Of a stretch of 64,000 bases of DNA, positions 1 through 10,079 are shown piece after piece (within the stretch, counting starts at the first letter, position 1; the number at the start of each line of letters is the position of its first letter). The position numbers and the translations under genes were made by a program. Below the pieces are notes generated by a model. The model was not told where the DNA came from, did not search any database, and worked only from the letters and a program-made list of their open reading frames with translations. The stretch comes from Prorocentrum cordatum (taxonomy: Eukaryota > Sar > Dinophyceae > Prorocentrales > Prorocentraceae), in contig CAUYUJ010021043.1 of assembly GCA_963575745.1 (NCBI GenBank), positions 36,001 through 100,000 on the forward strand, given 5' to 3'.

Positions 1-46
1 CTGCGGCCCAGCCAGTAGGGGCCCATTGTCTGACGCGGATTCTTAA

Positions 47-2284
47 ATTACTCAATGGGCAAGCCTGACCTCGAGTCCGGCGGCCGCCGCGTCGCGGCGA
101 AGCGTGCCTCGAATGCCGTTGCAGCACAGCTCGGCCCCGATGCCAAGTCATCGTGAAAAAGAAAAGCTTGATTTGGATTACCCATACAACCCTTTTACTG
201 ATCTCATTTCAATTATCGAAGAGCCTTTTCAACTTCCCGCTGAATGGCGACAAACTCAGGTTGATGCCGCTGTAGCTCGATCGGTTTCTCAAGTCGAAAC
301 CCAGGCTAATCAAGATGCCCAGGCTGCTTTGAGAAAGGAATGGAACCGATTGCGAGACATAGGTACATGGGACGAGGAAGGCGTCAAATAATATGCCGAC
401 GTTGTTGCAGAACTTCAAGGGCAGACTGCCCACTTCGGTCGTCCATTTGCGATCCTTGTCGAAAAGAACTCCGAGTTGCCACGCGGACACAAATATCGCA
501 AGTATAAAGGTCGGGTCGTCTTCGACGGTTCGAGCGTGAGAGATCAGAATGCAGATGTCGCGTTGTTTCAGGAACTTTCCAGCAGCCCTGCTACGATGCA
601 GGCCAGCAAAGCAGCTGACACCTATGGGCTCTTCGAAGGCCATAGTATCGAACAAGCCGACGCCCGTCAGGCCTACACTCAATCAAAGTTGGGTGGCACC
701 CCGACATGGGCATTCCTGCCCCATGATGAGTGACTTGAGTCATGGTCACATATGCGCAATCCCGTATGCCCGTTGATTATATCTTTGCACGGGCACCCTG
801 ATTCAGGGGGATATTGGGAGCAACGCTGCGAAGGGCACGTCACGGCTAAAGGCTCTATCAAATGTAGCCCGTGTCGCAGTTGTTATTTTCACACAGAAGT
901 GAAATTAGTCCTGATACTCTATGTTGATGATTTCAAACTGGCTGGTCGTGCTGACAAGCTAGCTCAAGCATGGGTGTCGTTGCAATCCCCATCTCCCAGT
1001 TGCCCCAAAGGCATAGAGATAGATCCTCCAACAGCGGTCGGACGGCACTTGGGTTGCGAACATCGTCTCTCCACGCAGTTTGTCGAGTGGCAAGGTGAGT
1101 TGCCCGCGACTTTGGACCCACCGCCTCCTAAAGTTAAGAAGAACGCACCCGTCCCAGACGAGAGCGATGAGGAAGAAACGGGGGGTGACTCGACGGCCCA
1201 GCCGCCGGAGCCATACCAACCGAGAGAACCCAAACAGGCCAGAGCTATAGAGTACGACATGACTGAATTATTCGAATCCTGTGTCAATTTATATGCCCAA
1301 CTCACAGATACTGACCCAGCTACTTATCCTGCTGCGGGTGCCCCGTTTGGCCCCGAACTTGCAGATCTCGAGGGCGGTCAAGGCGGGCCGAGAGGCGAAG
1401 TTTGCCCCCCTGCGAAGGAAGCAATAGCATCAGCTTTGTATATCAATGTTGACATTGGGCCCCCAGATCAAGAGATCGTCGTGCACGGCCTGGACGCCGC
1501 AGCGGCCAGCCCCGATGATCCGGGGCCACCGACCCAGTCGGGCGTGCTCCAGCCCATTGCAGCGAAAGTATTGATGAAGATCCTGTACGGTGCGAGAATG
1601 GCTCGATATGACCTGCTCCGTGTTGTTTGCCATGCGGCCAGTTGCATTACCACATGGACAGAGCAACAAGACATGGATCTCTTCCGCTTCATTTGCTACA
1701 TAAATTGTACTTCTCACTACCGCATGTCTTCATGGGTAGGCGATAGGATGGAGGATGTCTTGTCGAAGCAATACTCCGATGCGGATCTGGCCAGTGACAT
1801 CCGAACACACAGGAGCACGAGTGCCAGTTATCAAGCAATTCGGGGCCCATATACTAGAGCTGGGCAGTCTATGAGATCTCAGCGGCAGACGTGCGTTTCC
1901 CATAGTACTCTTGAGGCTGAGATTGTGGCTGCCGACCTTGCCTTGCGAGAAGAACTGCTTGCAGCCCTCCCGCTTTGGGAAATATTGCCTGGGCGACAGA
2001 TGCGTTGCCTTTTCTTCGAAGATGGCCGGGCAGTTTGCAAGGTCATCAAACCCGGGGGGTCCATGAAGCTTGTGCACCTTCCGCGAACTCATCGCATTGA
2101 TGCTGCCGCAGTATCTGAACAGTTCTCTCGAGGTATCGTAGAACTTCAGCACGAGCGGACTCAAAATGAGGCTGCTGACATTGGAACGAAGAGATTTACA
2201 GACCCTTTGGCTTGGGTTAAAGTATTATATCTTGTAAAAATTGTAACTCCTAAATTTTGGATCGCCCAGCGGTGCCAAGACTAG
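47..2284 (+). pseudogene. Ty1/copia retrotransposon pol, RT and RNase H end
   Basis: This is the C-terminal part of a copia-type polyprotein, RVT_2 reverse transcriptase followed by RNase H. One frame is open from the TAA at 44-46 to the TAG at 2282-2284 except for two in-frame stops, TAA at 389-391 and TGA at 731-733. Visible blocks are GRVVFDGSSVRDQN, SSPATMQASKAAD, QADARQAY (RT motif A region), YVDD at 920-931, SDADLASDIRTHRST, SHSTLEAEIVAAD near 1898, HRIDAAAV and NEAADIGTK (RNase H end). The order and wording are those of dinoflagellate copia elements. Gag, protease and integrase are absent, either truncated or outside the window. Between YVDD and RNase H there is a proline- and acid-rich spacer longer than usual. 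Two stops in an otherwise continuous frame mark a recent pseudogene. Confidence 0.9.
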
Positions 2285-2363
2285 TTAGACTCGATGTTTT
2301 CAGACGGCCTCCCCCTGAAACCCGGGGGGGTTCTGAAGCCCAGCTTTAGGTCCGAGCCCGGCC

Positions 2364-2939
2364 TTGCGGAGAGGAGCTGCTGTACCCGGCAAGAAGATGA
2401 ATAAGAAAAAGAAGCGTGTCAACAAGGGTAAGCCCGCTGTGCATTCTCCAAAACCAATAAATATCCCAGCGGCGCCGAATGGCGCCCAGCGCCCGGCCGC
2501 CACCGACGCTGCCCCCGGACAAGCCGCGGTGGCAAATGCGCCCGGCCAAGCCGAGGTAGCGAGCGCGGCGAATGCACCCGGCCAGGCCGAGGTAGCTAGT
2601 ACAACTACTCTTGTTACGGAGAGAGACGGTTCCAGGAGAAGCCCCGATAAATCCAGGTCAAAGGAGGAGATCGAAATGAGGGCGATGTTTGACTTAACCG
2701 AGAGTGAAAGTGAGTCTGATACATCGGATCTGTCAAAAGCGATGCGCGACGAACAGTCGAGGCTCGAGCCGGTCAACACCGAGCAAGAAGAAGACACGCT
2801 CGGTTACAACCTTCTTCTTCCCCACCTTCCTCCTGCTGTTGCTGCTAACTTTCAGAGTAGGGGGATCACTGGACACAACGCGGACAGAGTCTTAAACGAT
2901 GGCACTTTGTTCCCAGACTTGTCACGCTTACGCCCGTGA
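2364..2939 (+). CDS. hypothetical basic/proline-alanine protein
   Basis: Open frame of 191 residues that I do not recognise. It starts with a lysine-rich stretch (KKMNKKKKRVNKGK), which could be a nuclear localisation or nucleic-acid-binding tail. A near-perfect decapeptide NAPGQAEVAS follows twice (about 2536-2596), then an acidic serine-rich part (DLTESESESDTSDLS). It sits between the copia 3' end and the methyltransferase-like remnant and could be the N-terminus of the plus-strand coding unit that continues to 9,047. Composition is like its right-hand neighbours (lower GC than the DIRS-like element). No catalytic motif is visible. Confidence 0.35.
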   Translation: MRRGAAVPGKKMNKKKKRVNKGKPAVHSPKPINIPAAPNGAQRPAATDAAPGQAAVANAPGQAEVASAANAPGQAEVASTTTLVTERDGSRRSPDKSRSKEEIEMRAMFDLTESESESDTSDLSKAMRDEQSRLEPVNTEQEEDTLGYNLLLPHLPPAVAANFQSRGITGHNADRVLNDGTLFPDLSRLRP

Positions 2940-3159
2940 ATACAGGTTGTCCAGTTGACCCGAATAGGTTGGGTGATCGGCGTCGTACCTATGCAATCAA
3001 TGTCCGACATGGTTTGACTGTTGACCGTACGGATAATTGGCGTAACGAACGTAACACATATCATCACTCTTTTGAGCACAAGTCGAATGACGATTCCAGC
3101 GATGGCGACTATCATCCAAGTAGATGGACCGGCTGGACTGAATTCTGGATCCGGGACGA

Positions 3160-3870
3160 TTGCGCCCGGCCACCCAGTGGACCGGGGATCGACTCTTATT
3201 AGAATATTGTTGTGGCCCTCAGAGCAGGATTGGAAACCCCAAGAATTCTGTTGATAATTCGTGTAAGGTAATACGGTGTACGGAAAAGGAAGATATGAGG
3301 ACCGGCAAGGGAAGACGATTGGCTCTGAATGACATAAAGAAGTTCAAGGGACAACACATAACTTTTTGGGGCTCAGTGCCCTGTACGGGAGGTTCCCCCT
3401 GGCAATACGCGAACGAAGCCCATGATTTTCGCACTGGAAATCATAGAGCTATGCGTAGACTTCGAGGTATTAGGACTGATTTTTGATATCTGTTGGAATT
3501 TCCGCGTGATTGCCCGTGCTGTGCACAAAGCGAGGGGGTGCAGTTTGTCTTGAGTGGCCTACACAATGTAGTTATTGGAGGGCCCCCCAGGTGAAAGAGT
3601 TCATGAGAGAGCTAGGGTCTGTCAAAACGGCTTTGCATGGGTGTGCGTATGGATTAAGGGACAGTAAGGGTAATTTCATGGAACAAACCCTGGACGATCG
3701 CATCCACATCTCATGACGTGATTGAGGGACTCGAGCGCAAGTGTGACGGCACGCATGAGCATGTTGAGGCCAGAGGCCGGGAATGTAAGTCGGCTGAAGA
3801 TTACACGGGTGCCTTTGCTAAGCAGGTTCACGTTGTTGTTGTTCGCGCCGCTGAGCGCATGTTATCGACT
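3160..3870 (+). pseudogene. decayed methyltransferase-like segment of a retroelement polyprotein
   Basis: Three frames carry successive parts of one domain. Frame at 3160-3486 has LLLEYCCGPQSRIGN, then CKVIRCTEKEDMRTG and SVPCTGGSPWQYAN. Frame at 3510-3716 continues with CLEWPTQCSYWR and HGCAYGLRD. The frame from 3718 ends with KCDGTHEHVEARGRECK and AEDYTGAF. The PC-containing strand and the EYCCG loop resemble a Rossmann methyltransferase, and the CDGxHxHxxxxG...T/AExYT tail is one I associate with dinoflagellate copia-type polyproteins. At least two frameshifts break it. Whether it ever methylated DNA is unknown. Confidence 0.5.
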
Positions 3871-4430
3871 CGTCGTCGTCCTGTCCCCTCCTCTAATTCC
3901 ATATGTGCCGCTGCCGTTTTGTCTCCACAGCTTGCGCGGGCCGCCCAGCGGCCGGCCTCCCCTCGGACCGCGCTGCCGCCGCGTTGCGGCTGCGCGGGCC
4001 CTGCCGGCCGCGGCCCCCGCGCGTCCGATTGGTCATTGGCCAAACCCATGTGTCAACCGCTGGATACTCCAGCGGCTAAGCCGTTGGGGGATGATGTGAC
4101 CTCGGTTTGCTCGGATGATGTTGTGTATGAACTCGCCTCGGATTTGCCTGAGGATGAAGAACCTCCCATCGGGGCAAAAGGACAGGCCCCTCCAAATGCA
4201 AGTCGAAAGGCACCCCCATCGGCCCAGCCGAGTGGGGGCGTCGCCCCGTCGGCCCAGCCGGCCACGGAGACGACTGACCCTTTTAGCCCCAGTGATGTCA
4301 TGATGAATGTTGACATCGAAATGGAAGGAGGCGTCGAGATTCACGCAGAGGATATCGCAGCTCGTAAGAGAGCTGCCTCCGCTGCTATTGACGACAACAA
4401 GCCTGCCAAAAGACAGCTGCCTCTTCTCAG
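3871..4430 (+). pseudogene. proline-rich acidic linker of the decayed plus-strand unit
   Basis: Continues the frame of the preceding methyltransferase tail (open 3718-4614). The first 170 bases are very GC-rich and contain a 6-bp stem hairpin with a CCA loop (3939-3953). The rest encodes an acidic, Pro/Ala-rich low-complexity chain containing two PPSAQPS/APSAQPA segments that coincide with two more CCA-loop hairpins (4219-4231 and 4250-4260), then a DVMMNVDIEMEGGVEIHAED acidic patch. Near 4,425 the better reading moves to another frame (GEQPVFRRFPDKTEW...). No enzymatic motif is seen; it looks like a disordered linker. Confidence 0.35.
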
Positions 4431-6134
4431 GGGAAACATAGTTCCCGCGGGGAGCAGCCTGTCTTTCGGCGTTTTCCTGATAAGACCGAATGGTCCAGGC
4501 CTAGTTATGCAGGTAACATCAAGTTCGTGCGCAAAAAGGGATGGAGTTGGCGCTACACGATGTGGCGACACCATATCTTGTACATGCGGAACGACCAAGT
4601 CGTTACCGCATTGAAGGAAGATTTAGCTGCCAGCTCCCAGACGGTCTTTGAGCGTCTGTTTTCTCATGTCTCGCAAGACCCGTGGGTCGCCCACTGGACG
4701 ACATACGACAGAATGGCCACGTGCCGTCTTGATTGTGCTCCTCCTAAGATTGACCAGATTCCTGAGGGAACTTATGTTCAGTCATACCCTGATGAAATGA
4801 CGAAGCTGGTCTGCAGGTTTTCCACGAACGCACCGGGGGAGACCCGACGTCCTGTCCGAACTCTCGAGAAGGGAGAGGTCGCGGGCCCCACCTTTGGCAC
4901 AGCCATCCGGCGGGTGACGATATACGGTGATTTTGTGAGCATCCCAGTGAGGGACAACAAGACGAAAGGCTCTCCCATTTTGTGGTTGAACATGCGGGGC
5001 CCTTCGCCGCATGCCCCGCCCCGCGGCGAGCCCGCTGGGGACGGTTGGGGCACTATGTATGCCCTGCCTGTCGCCACAGGCCGACCTTACATGCCCGCGC
5101 ATGTTGTAGAGGAGGCTCTCACCGATTCAGCCAGAGCCAGTTATTTTCAGTCTTCTCCTCAGCAGGCTGTTGCCCGGCGCAGGGCAGCTCCTCGGTGGTC
5201 GCGCCCCTACGACTGCAAGGGATGGCTTGCGAGTGATGGCCTTGAAGACGGTGTCGGCTCGACTGACAAGCCGCACCTCCCGCCAGACACTGCGGCCAAT
5301 GCCGACCAGCGCGACCCAGTCGTTGCTGGAGAAAGGCCACTTTGCCCGAGGGTCTTGAGCAGCCCAATCTTGAGACGCCTTCTGAGGGCCCTTCTAAAGA
5401 CAGAGAGAAGTGTCCGGTCAAGGCGCCGAAAAGGCCACGCTTGGGAGCGGAGATGCCGGCCGACCCAGTCGGCTCGGCCGGCCAGCAATCGAGCGAACAT
5501 TGCCATGCCGCTTCCTTCGGTTGGATCTGCCCCGCAGACGCCCTTGCGCAACCCTGGAGCTGGTCGGCAGGCGACCGGCGGATCATCCGCCGGGTCGGCC
5601 TCGAATCCGGCTGCCCCGCCCGGCCAAGCCGAGGGCGGGGCAGGCGGTGGCTCTCCCCCTGGCCCAGCCGGTGGTGGAGGTGCCCCGTCCGGCTCAGGCG
5701 GCTCTCCCACGGGGAACCCTCCGCCCTCCGGTGACCCCCCTGGGGGCGGCGGCGGAGGTGGGCCCCCTGATGGGGGATCGATGGCAGTCGATGACGAGGG
5801 GAGGGACCTGCCCTACCTTGGGCGCGGCCCCTGGAACGTCCTCGATTACCACTGGCAGATGGGAGAATTAGCCGAGGACCCCAAACCGCCATTACGCGAA
5901 TGGGAGGCTCGAGTGTCCGAGATTATTCAGCCTTACGTTGGCATTACAGATCCCTGGCTGAAGGCCTGGACGGGGAAGTTGTCGCTTCAGGAGAATTGCC
6001 AGGCTATGACCCAGGTTGCCCGCCAGAGTGGGCATTCATGGGTCCCTTCTGTTGGTGAGGACATTGCGGCCATCATGGCCACCGGTAAGCCTACTGCGGA
6101 CTTTGTCCACCCTTTGTGCTTGATGCAACACTAG
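4431..6134 (+). pseudogene. unrecognised polyprotein segment with Gly/Pro-rich middle
   Basis: The frame is open from about 4,431 (no ATG needed; first ATG at 4560) to the TAG at 6132-6134. Residues after WSWRYTMWRHHILYM look globular for about 230 aa (many W, F, Y; GTAIRRVTIYGDFVSIPV). A Pro/Gly/Ser-rich region follows around 5,240-5,790 and a second globular piece at the end (GRGPWNVLDYHWQMGELAED). Around 5,340-5,500 another frame reads more naturally (KAPKRPRLG, a possible nuclear localisation signal), so two compensating shifts are likely. The frame continues past the TAG into the next segment without shifting, so this is one decayed unit. Function unknown. Confidence 0.4.
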
Positions 6135-7817
6135 CAATACAAATTCTGGTCTTGCTCCATTCATATTGTTTCTGATTCTACGGTCTCGTTCAGAACGACC
6201 GGCAAGAAAGCTACGCCGAGCCATTACATTCCATATTTTATGCAAGAACACGCCCATGGCATTTCTGCCAAAGTTATAAGTGGCTGCAAGGGCCCCGAAA
6301 GGGAAGCCGCTAATTCGCACAACTGGTCAGAGCATCAGTACTACAGGAAGGGGGTCCATACTCCAGTGAGGTTCATTCTTTGGAACTTTAATGACATTGC
6401 TGATGGGTCGACATTTAACGTGCTTGGAGTTCGCGTAGAAGGGAAGCGGGAGGAGAATCTCACGTTCCTTGCTGGAGCCCTCCGATTACTGTTGGAGGTA
6501 GCTGAGCGCCTCATAGACGATGCGGTTGCGCGCTCGCCTGATGGCGCGATTGAGATGATGTACATCGGTGGGGACCACAGGTGCTGGAAGTCCTCAGATG
6601 GAGGCGGTGTTGACCTCTTGTGGGGCGACGTCGCCACCCTCGTCCGAGCTCGAATGAACCGCCGGACTGAACACTACAAGGCCGCGGGGACATTCCCGCG
6701 TATCATGATTCTTGACGGCGCATGCCTTTATCGCAAATTGCAGCACCCGCCCAGTGATTTTTATAATTTCCTGTCGGAGCATAGCGACTATAAGGTAGAC
6801 AAGGACGGACAAATGGCACAAGGTAGAGCGGCCGAAATATTCGCGGAACACATGTTCAAGGCTGCGAAACTCGCCGCATTGTTCTTGTGCCAACTCTCCG
6901 GCGGCCCAGCCGTTCAGGAGGGTAACCCATCGCCGAGTAAAAGAGCCGATGGGTACACGGCAGAGGAGGCTTCCTTGAAAGAGCTAGTCTTGCACTGGCG
7001 AGACTGGAGCCCCACTGAGAACAATGTGCCCAAGTCGGTGTTCAACACTCGTCCATTCAAGATGCCTCTGGGCCCCGTTAGGTTCCCTGCCGTCCAAGAC
7101 GGGACCGGGGACGGGGCTGTTCATTCTAAGCTTTCCGACGCATTTATTGCTTTTCTCAAGCTAGGGAACGCACACGCAGAATTCTATCCGTGGCAAGATA
7201 ACCAATATTTCTTGCCACGGCGCCTTCCTTTTTGTCCGGGAATGCCCCCGAAGGGGAAACGCCTCCGATTGCCCACGGAAGGAGTGCAGAATGATCAATA
7301 CATGCGCCCTGCGGTAGAGGAGATGTCGAAGGCAATGTCCGTTGCTGGACCCAGCGGCCCAGCCGCCTCGGGTAACGTTGCAGCGGCGCGGGCGGCGCAG
7401 CCGCCCCGCGGTCCCGAACTCGCTCCTGTCTCGTGTGTACAGGGCGCCAAGACGCCCGGTGAAGCAGCGGAGGAAGCCCTCCGTGTGAAATGCCCCGTCG
7501 GCCGCGGAACCAAGCTCAGCGGCGTGCAGAAATTCCCCAGGCGCTTCAAAGAAGGGGGCAATCCCGAGAGTGGTGATGATTGGGAATATGATTGGCCTGT
7601 GCATCAGGTGTATCAGAAAATTAAAAGGTTGGCCTATAGCGATGCATCGAACACGGACCCAGTGCATTATAATTTCCTCCGACCATTCACTGCGAAGAGT
7701 GATGAGCTCTATAGACCAATGATGCCTGGGAATTGTTACCCAGGGGAGGAGGACCGCGTTGCACAGGTGGCGAAAGGAGAAAATCTTCCCCGCAGCAAAC
7801 AGTTCAAGACAATTTAG
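6135..7817 (+). pseudogene. SGNH-hydrolase-like segment of the plus-strand unit (tentative)
   Basis: Directly after the TAG at 6132-6134 the same frame runs to TAG 7815-7817 (first ATG at 6240). The opening reads HIVSDSTVSF, about 30 residues later SAKVISGCKGPE, then a hydrophobic strand ending FILWNFNDI, and later EMMYIGGDHRCW. An S-D-S-T loop, a following G and an N-D pair at the end of a strand resemble blocks I, II and III of SGNH/GDSL hydrolases, but block V is not clear. The second half has a Pro/Ala linker with a CCA-loop hairpin at 7354-7366 (AGPSGPAASG) and ends in a charged segment. Alternative: an unrelated alpha/beta protein. Codon use matches neighbours. Confidence 0.35.
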
Positions 7818-8417
7818 ATCCCCGCTCATGGAGAGGCTTGGTTAGGTTACCAGATGCTACAAACGTCCACGAAGACCCTTGTCTTGGAACCTGCTTATAT
7901 TGTTCCCAATTGGGCACGTTTCTTCGTGATTAAGGCCGATCGGTCACGTGAAGATCCGGAGGCCACCGTTGCTGATCGCCTGAATTGGGGGAGGTTGTCG
8001 ACAAAGAACCACAAGGCGGGGGGCATCCACTGTGCACAGCTCACTTTGCCCTTTCATGTAACTGAGAGTGAGCTTGAGGAGGTCCAAGACCCGTCCTCAG
8101 AATGGAGCAGACAATCTCATGGTACGTCTGTGACCGCCCTCCATTCGATATTGGAGGGCCATCAGTTGCTTGCGTCGAATCTCCTCTACGGAGGTGGTAG
8201 CAAGAAGCAACGTGTGGGTCTGTAGTCTTTTCCTTGTATTAATGACCCTTCCACACATACTGTATATTATGTTGCAGAGGAGACTTTTGTTGATGGCATC
8301 TGGGTACCTGCGGAGGTTATTTTCTATGCAAAACCTGCATGCGTCAGGGGCTCGCCCGATCAGTATTGCAGTGACCCATCACAGATGGTGTTGAGTGAGC
8401 TTCGCTTGTACCATTAG
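7818..8417 (+). pseudogene. HGT-motif segment (PARP/Tpt1-lobe-like, tentative)
   Basis: In the same frame as the preceding segment, separated only by TAG 7815-7817, and itself interrupted by TAG 8223-8225 and TAG 8415-8417. It reads LVLEPAYIVPNWARFFVIK, then RQSHGTSVTALHSILEGHQLL, then, across the stop, YYVAEETFVDGIWVPAEVIFYAK. H-G-T-S followed by a helix with S-I-L-x-G is the signature start of ADP-ribosyltransferase/2'-phosphotransferase-type lobes and of some uncharacterised dinoflagellate repeat proteins. No second catalytic motif is secure. It is probably one domain of the same decayed polyprotein. Confidence 0.35.
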
Positions 8418-8560
8418 ACGCCAGCGGCACTTCATGTCACTCCAGCTCACAGTTTCTTGCAACACGTCGCTAGACAGAAGAAGTGGCCCCTGGAGCAAGA
8501 CTTCGGGGTTGAGCGTCATCGCGCCAAGTCCGAGAGGCACAGAGAGGGTGGGTCCCAAAT

Positions 8561-9047
8561 TTGGGACCCATCGTTTGGCAGAAGGAGCGAAGTCCGTATC
8601 GGCCACATCGCCAAGAATTTGACGACATTTGGCCATGGCTCCAAGAAAAAGGAGTTAGGCTCACTAGGATTAACCCGCTGTACAAAGATGAAGCCTCTGA
8701 CGCATCCAAGACGCTTGTTAAGGCTAACAAGGAGAACGAGGACAAGGCCAAAGCCAAATCATCAACCGACGTTCGCGCCCAGGCGCCGATGGCCAAGCCT
8801 TAAGGCGCCCCTTTTTCGCTTGTTGCCGAGGACTTTCCGCCTTTGGGAAGGTCTGGATCCCAGGCTGAGGGGGTGCCCCAGTCTCCGCCCGGCCCAGCCG
8901 CGGCTGAGAAGGTGCCTCCTCCTCCTTGCGGAGATGCAGCTGCGGGCGCGGCTGCGCCTCCACCCCCGCCGAGGGAGGCGCCGTCATCAGTTGGGCCAGC
9001 GGACGATGCGCCAAAGAAGCCTCCGCCACCTTCTGATATAAAGATGG
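8561..9047 (+). pseudogene. proline-rich coding segment, left half, interrupted by the DIRS-like element
   Basis: The frame starts near 8,561-8,618 (EFDDIWPWLQEKGVRL) after a frameshift from the previous segment, passes a TAA at 8801-8803 and goes on as APFSLVAEDFPPLGRSG, then a proline-rich run (PPPPREAPSSVG, DDAPKKPPPPSDIKM). The frame meets the element at 9048. The flank on the other side (from 24344) continues in the same phase and repeats the same wording (DDLPKKPPPP ... LPPPAK), so the two halves were contiguous before insertion. Disordered linker, unknown role. Confidence 0.5.
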
Positions 9048-9319
9048 GTTTCCTCCTGGACTCTCCGCCTCAAAGCCCCGGGCGGATCGGGCTCGCCTGG
9101 GCCTGCTGGCCCTGAGCCCTCAGGCCGCCTCCGACAAACCTCCTCTTCCTCCTCCTCAAGCCGCCTCGAAACTCCTCCTCCTCCTCCTCCTCCTCCTCGC
9201 CTCTTTCTCTCCTGATGATGGCGAGGAGGACGAACGCACCTTTTTGGCACCAAGGCGCCTGCGGTCAGGTCCGCAGGCACGAGCTCTGCGGCTGGCGCCC
9301 CTCGCTGCCGCTGGACCCC
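9048..9319 (-). repeat. DIRS-like element repeat B2 (outer 3' end)
   Basis: About 270 bases nearly identical to 9560-9820 (B1), starting gtttcctcctggactctccg on the plus strand, through a CCT-rich middle (copy-length differences there) to gctctgcggctggcgcccct. The left edge is the element end; beyond it the host proline-rich frame begins. Confidence 0.88.
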
Positions 9320-9446
9320 CGCGAGAGGCCCTCGCGGAGAGCGAGGACCGCGCCGACCGCTGTGCGGCAAGCGCGTGCGAGCCCCCAGATGGGGCCCGCC
9401 GAGCAAACTCGGCAGGGGCCCCACTCCTTTGGCGTGGGTGGGTGGG

Positions 9447-9559
9447 ACCCCAAAAATATTCACTGCTCCGCAGGGGCCTTGAGCAAACGGCGGCGGAGGA
9501 GGGCAGCAGAGAGGAGGCTGCGAGGCGGGAGGAAACCCACTGTTCTCACGAACGATCAC
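9447..9559 (-). repeat. DIRS-like element repeat A2
   Basis: 113 bases matching A1 at 24231-24343 almost perfectly from accccaaaaatattc to cgaacgatcac. It abuts B1 directly at 9559/9560. Bases 9320-9446 between B2 and A2 are unique GC-rich sequence. Confidence 0.88.
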
Positions 9560-9820
9560 GTTTCCTCCTGGACTCTCCGCCTCAAAGCCCCGGGCGGATC
9601 GGGCTCGCCTGGGCCTGCTGGCCCTGAGCCCTCAGGCCGCCTCCGACAAACCTCCTCCTCCTCCTCAAGCCGCCTCGAAACTCCTCCTCCTCCTCCTCGC
9701 CTCTTTATCTCCTGATGATGGCGAGGAGGACGAACGCCTTTTTTGGGCACCAAGGCGCTTGCGGTCAGGTCCGCAGGCACGAGCTCTGCGGCTGGCGCCC
9801 CTCGCCGCCGCTGGACTCCC
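9560..9820 (-). repeat. DIRS-like element repeat B1 (inner copy)
   Basis: Inner copy of the B repeat, same orientation as B2. Differences from B2 are a few substitutions and the number of CTC units. It is followed on the gene side by about 260 bases before the end of the recombinase frame. Confidence 0.87.
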
Positions 9821-9887
9821 CTCGTGCTCTCCTGGCGGCCCATCGCCGCCCCCTCTGGTGCATCCTGCACCGGATCTCTTCTTGGCG

Positions 9888-9965
9888 CGCCGCGGGGCCC
9901 ACCTCGAGGGCCCCCGCGCGCACTGGCGGGGGGGCCTGGCCCCGCGCAGCCCAGCGCTCCTGGCT
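9888..9965 (-). repeat. subterminal direct repeat of the DIRS-like element, 3' copy
   Basis: The stretch from ccgcggggccc through cgcactggcgggggggcctgg to cccagcgctcct resembles 24127-24205 (ccgcggggctc ... cgcactggagggggggcctgg ... cccagcgctcct) near the 5' end. It lies outside the A and B repeats and is too imperfect to be a recent copy. Confidence 0.6.
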
Positions 9966-10079
9966 ATGCCTAGCGCCGCACTGCCAGCCTCGAAACTCCC
10001 CTGCGCTCTCAGCACAGGCCTGATCGGCCCCTGCTGCCCACGCGCTCTGAGCCTCCGGCCAACGCGACTGCACAACCTC

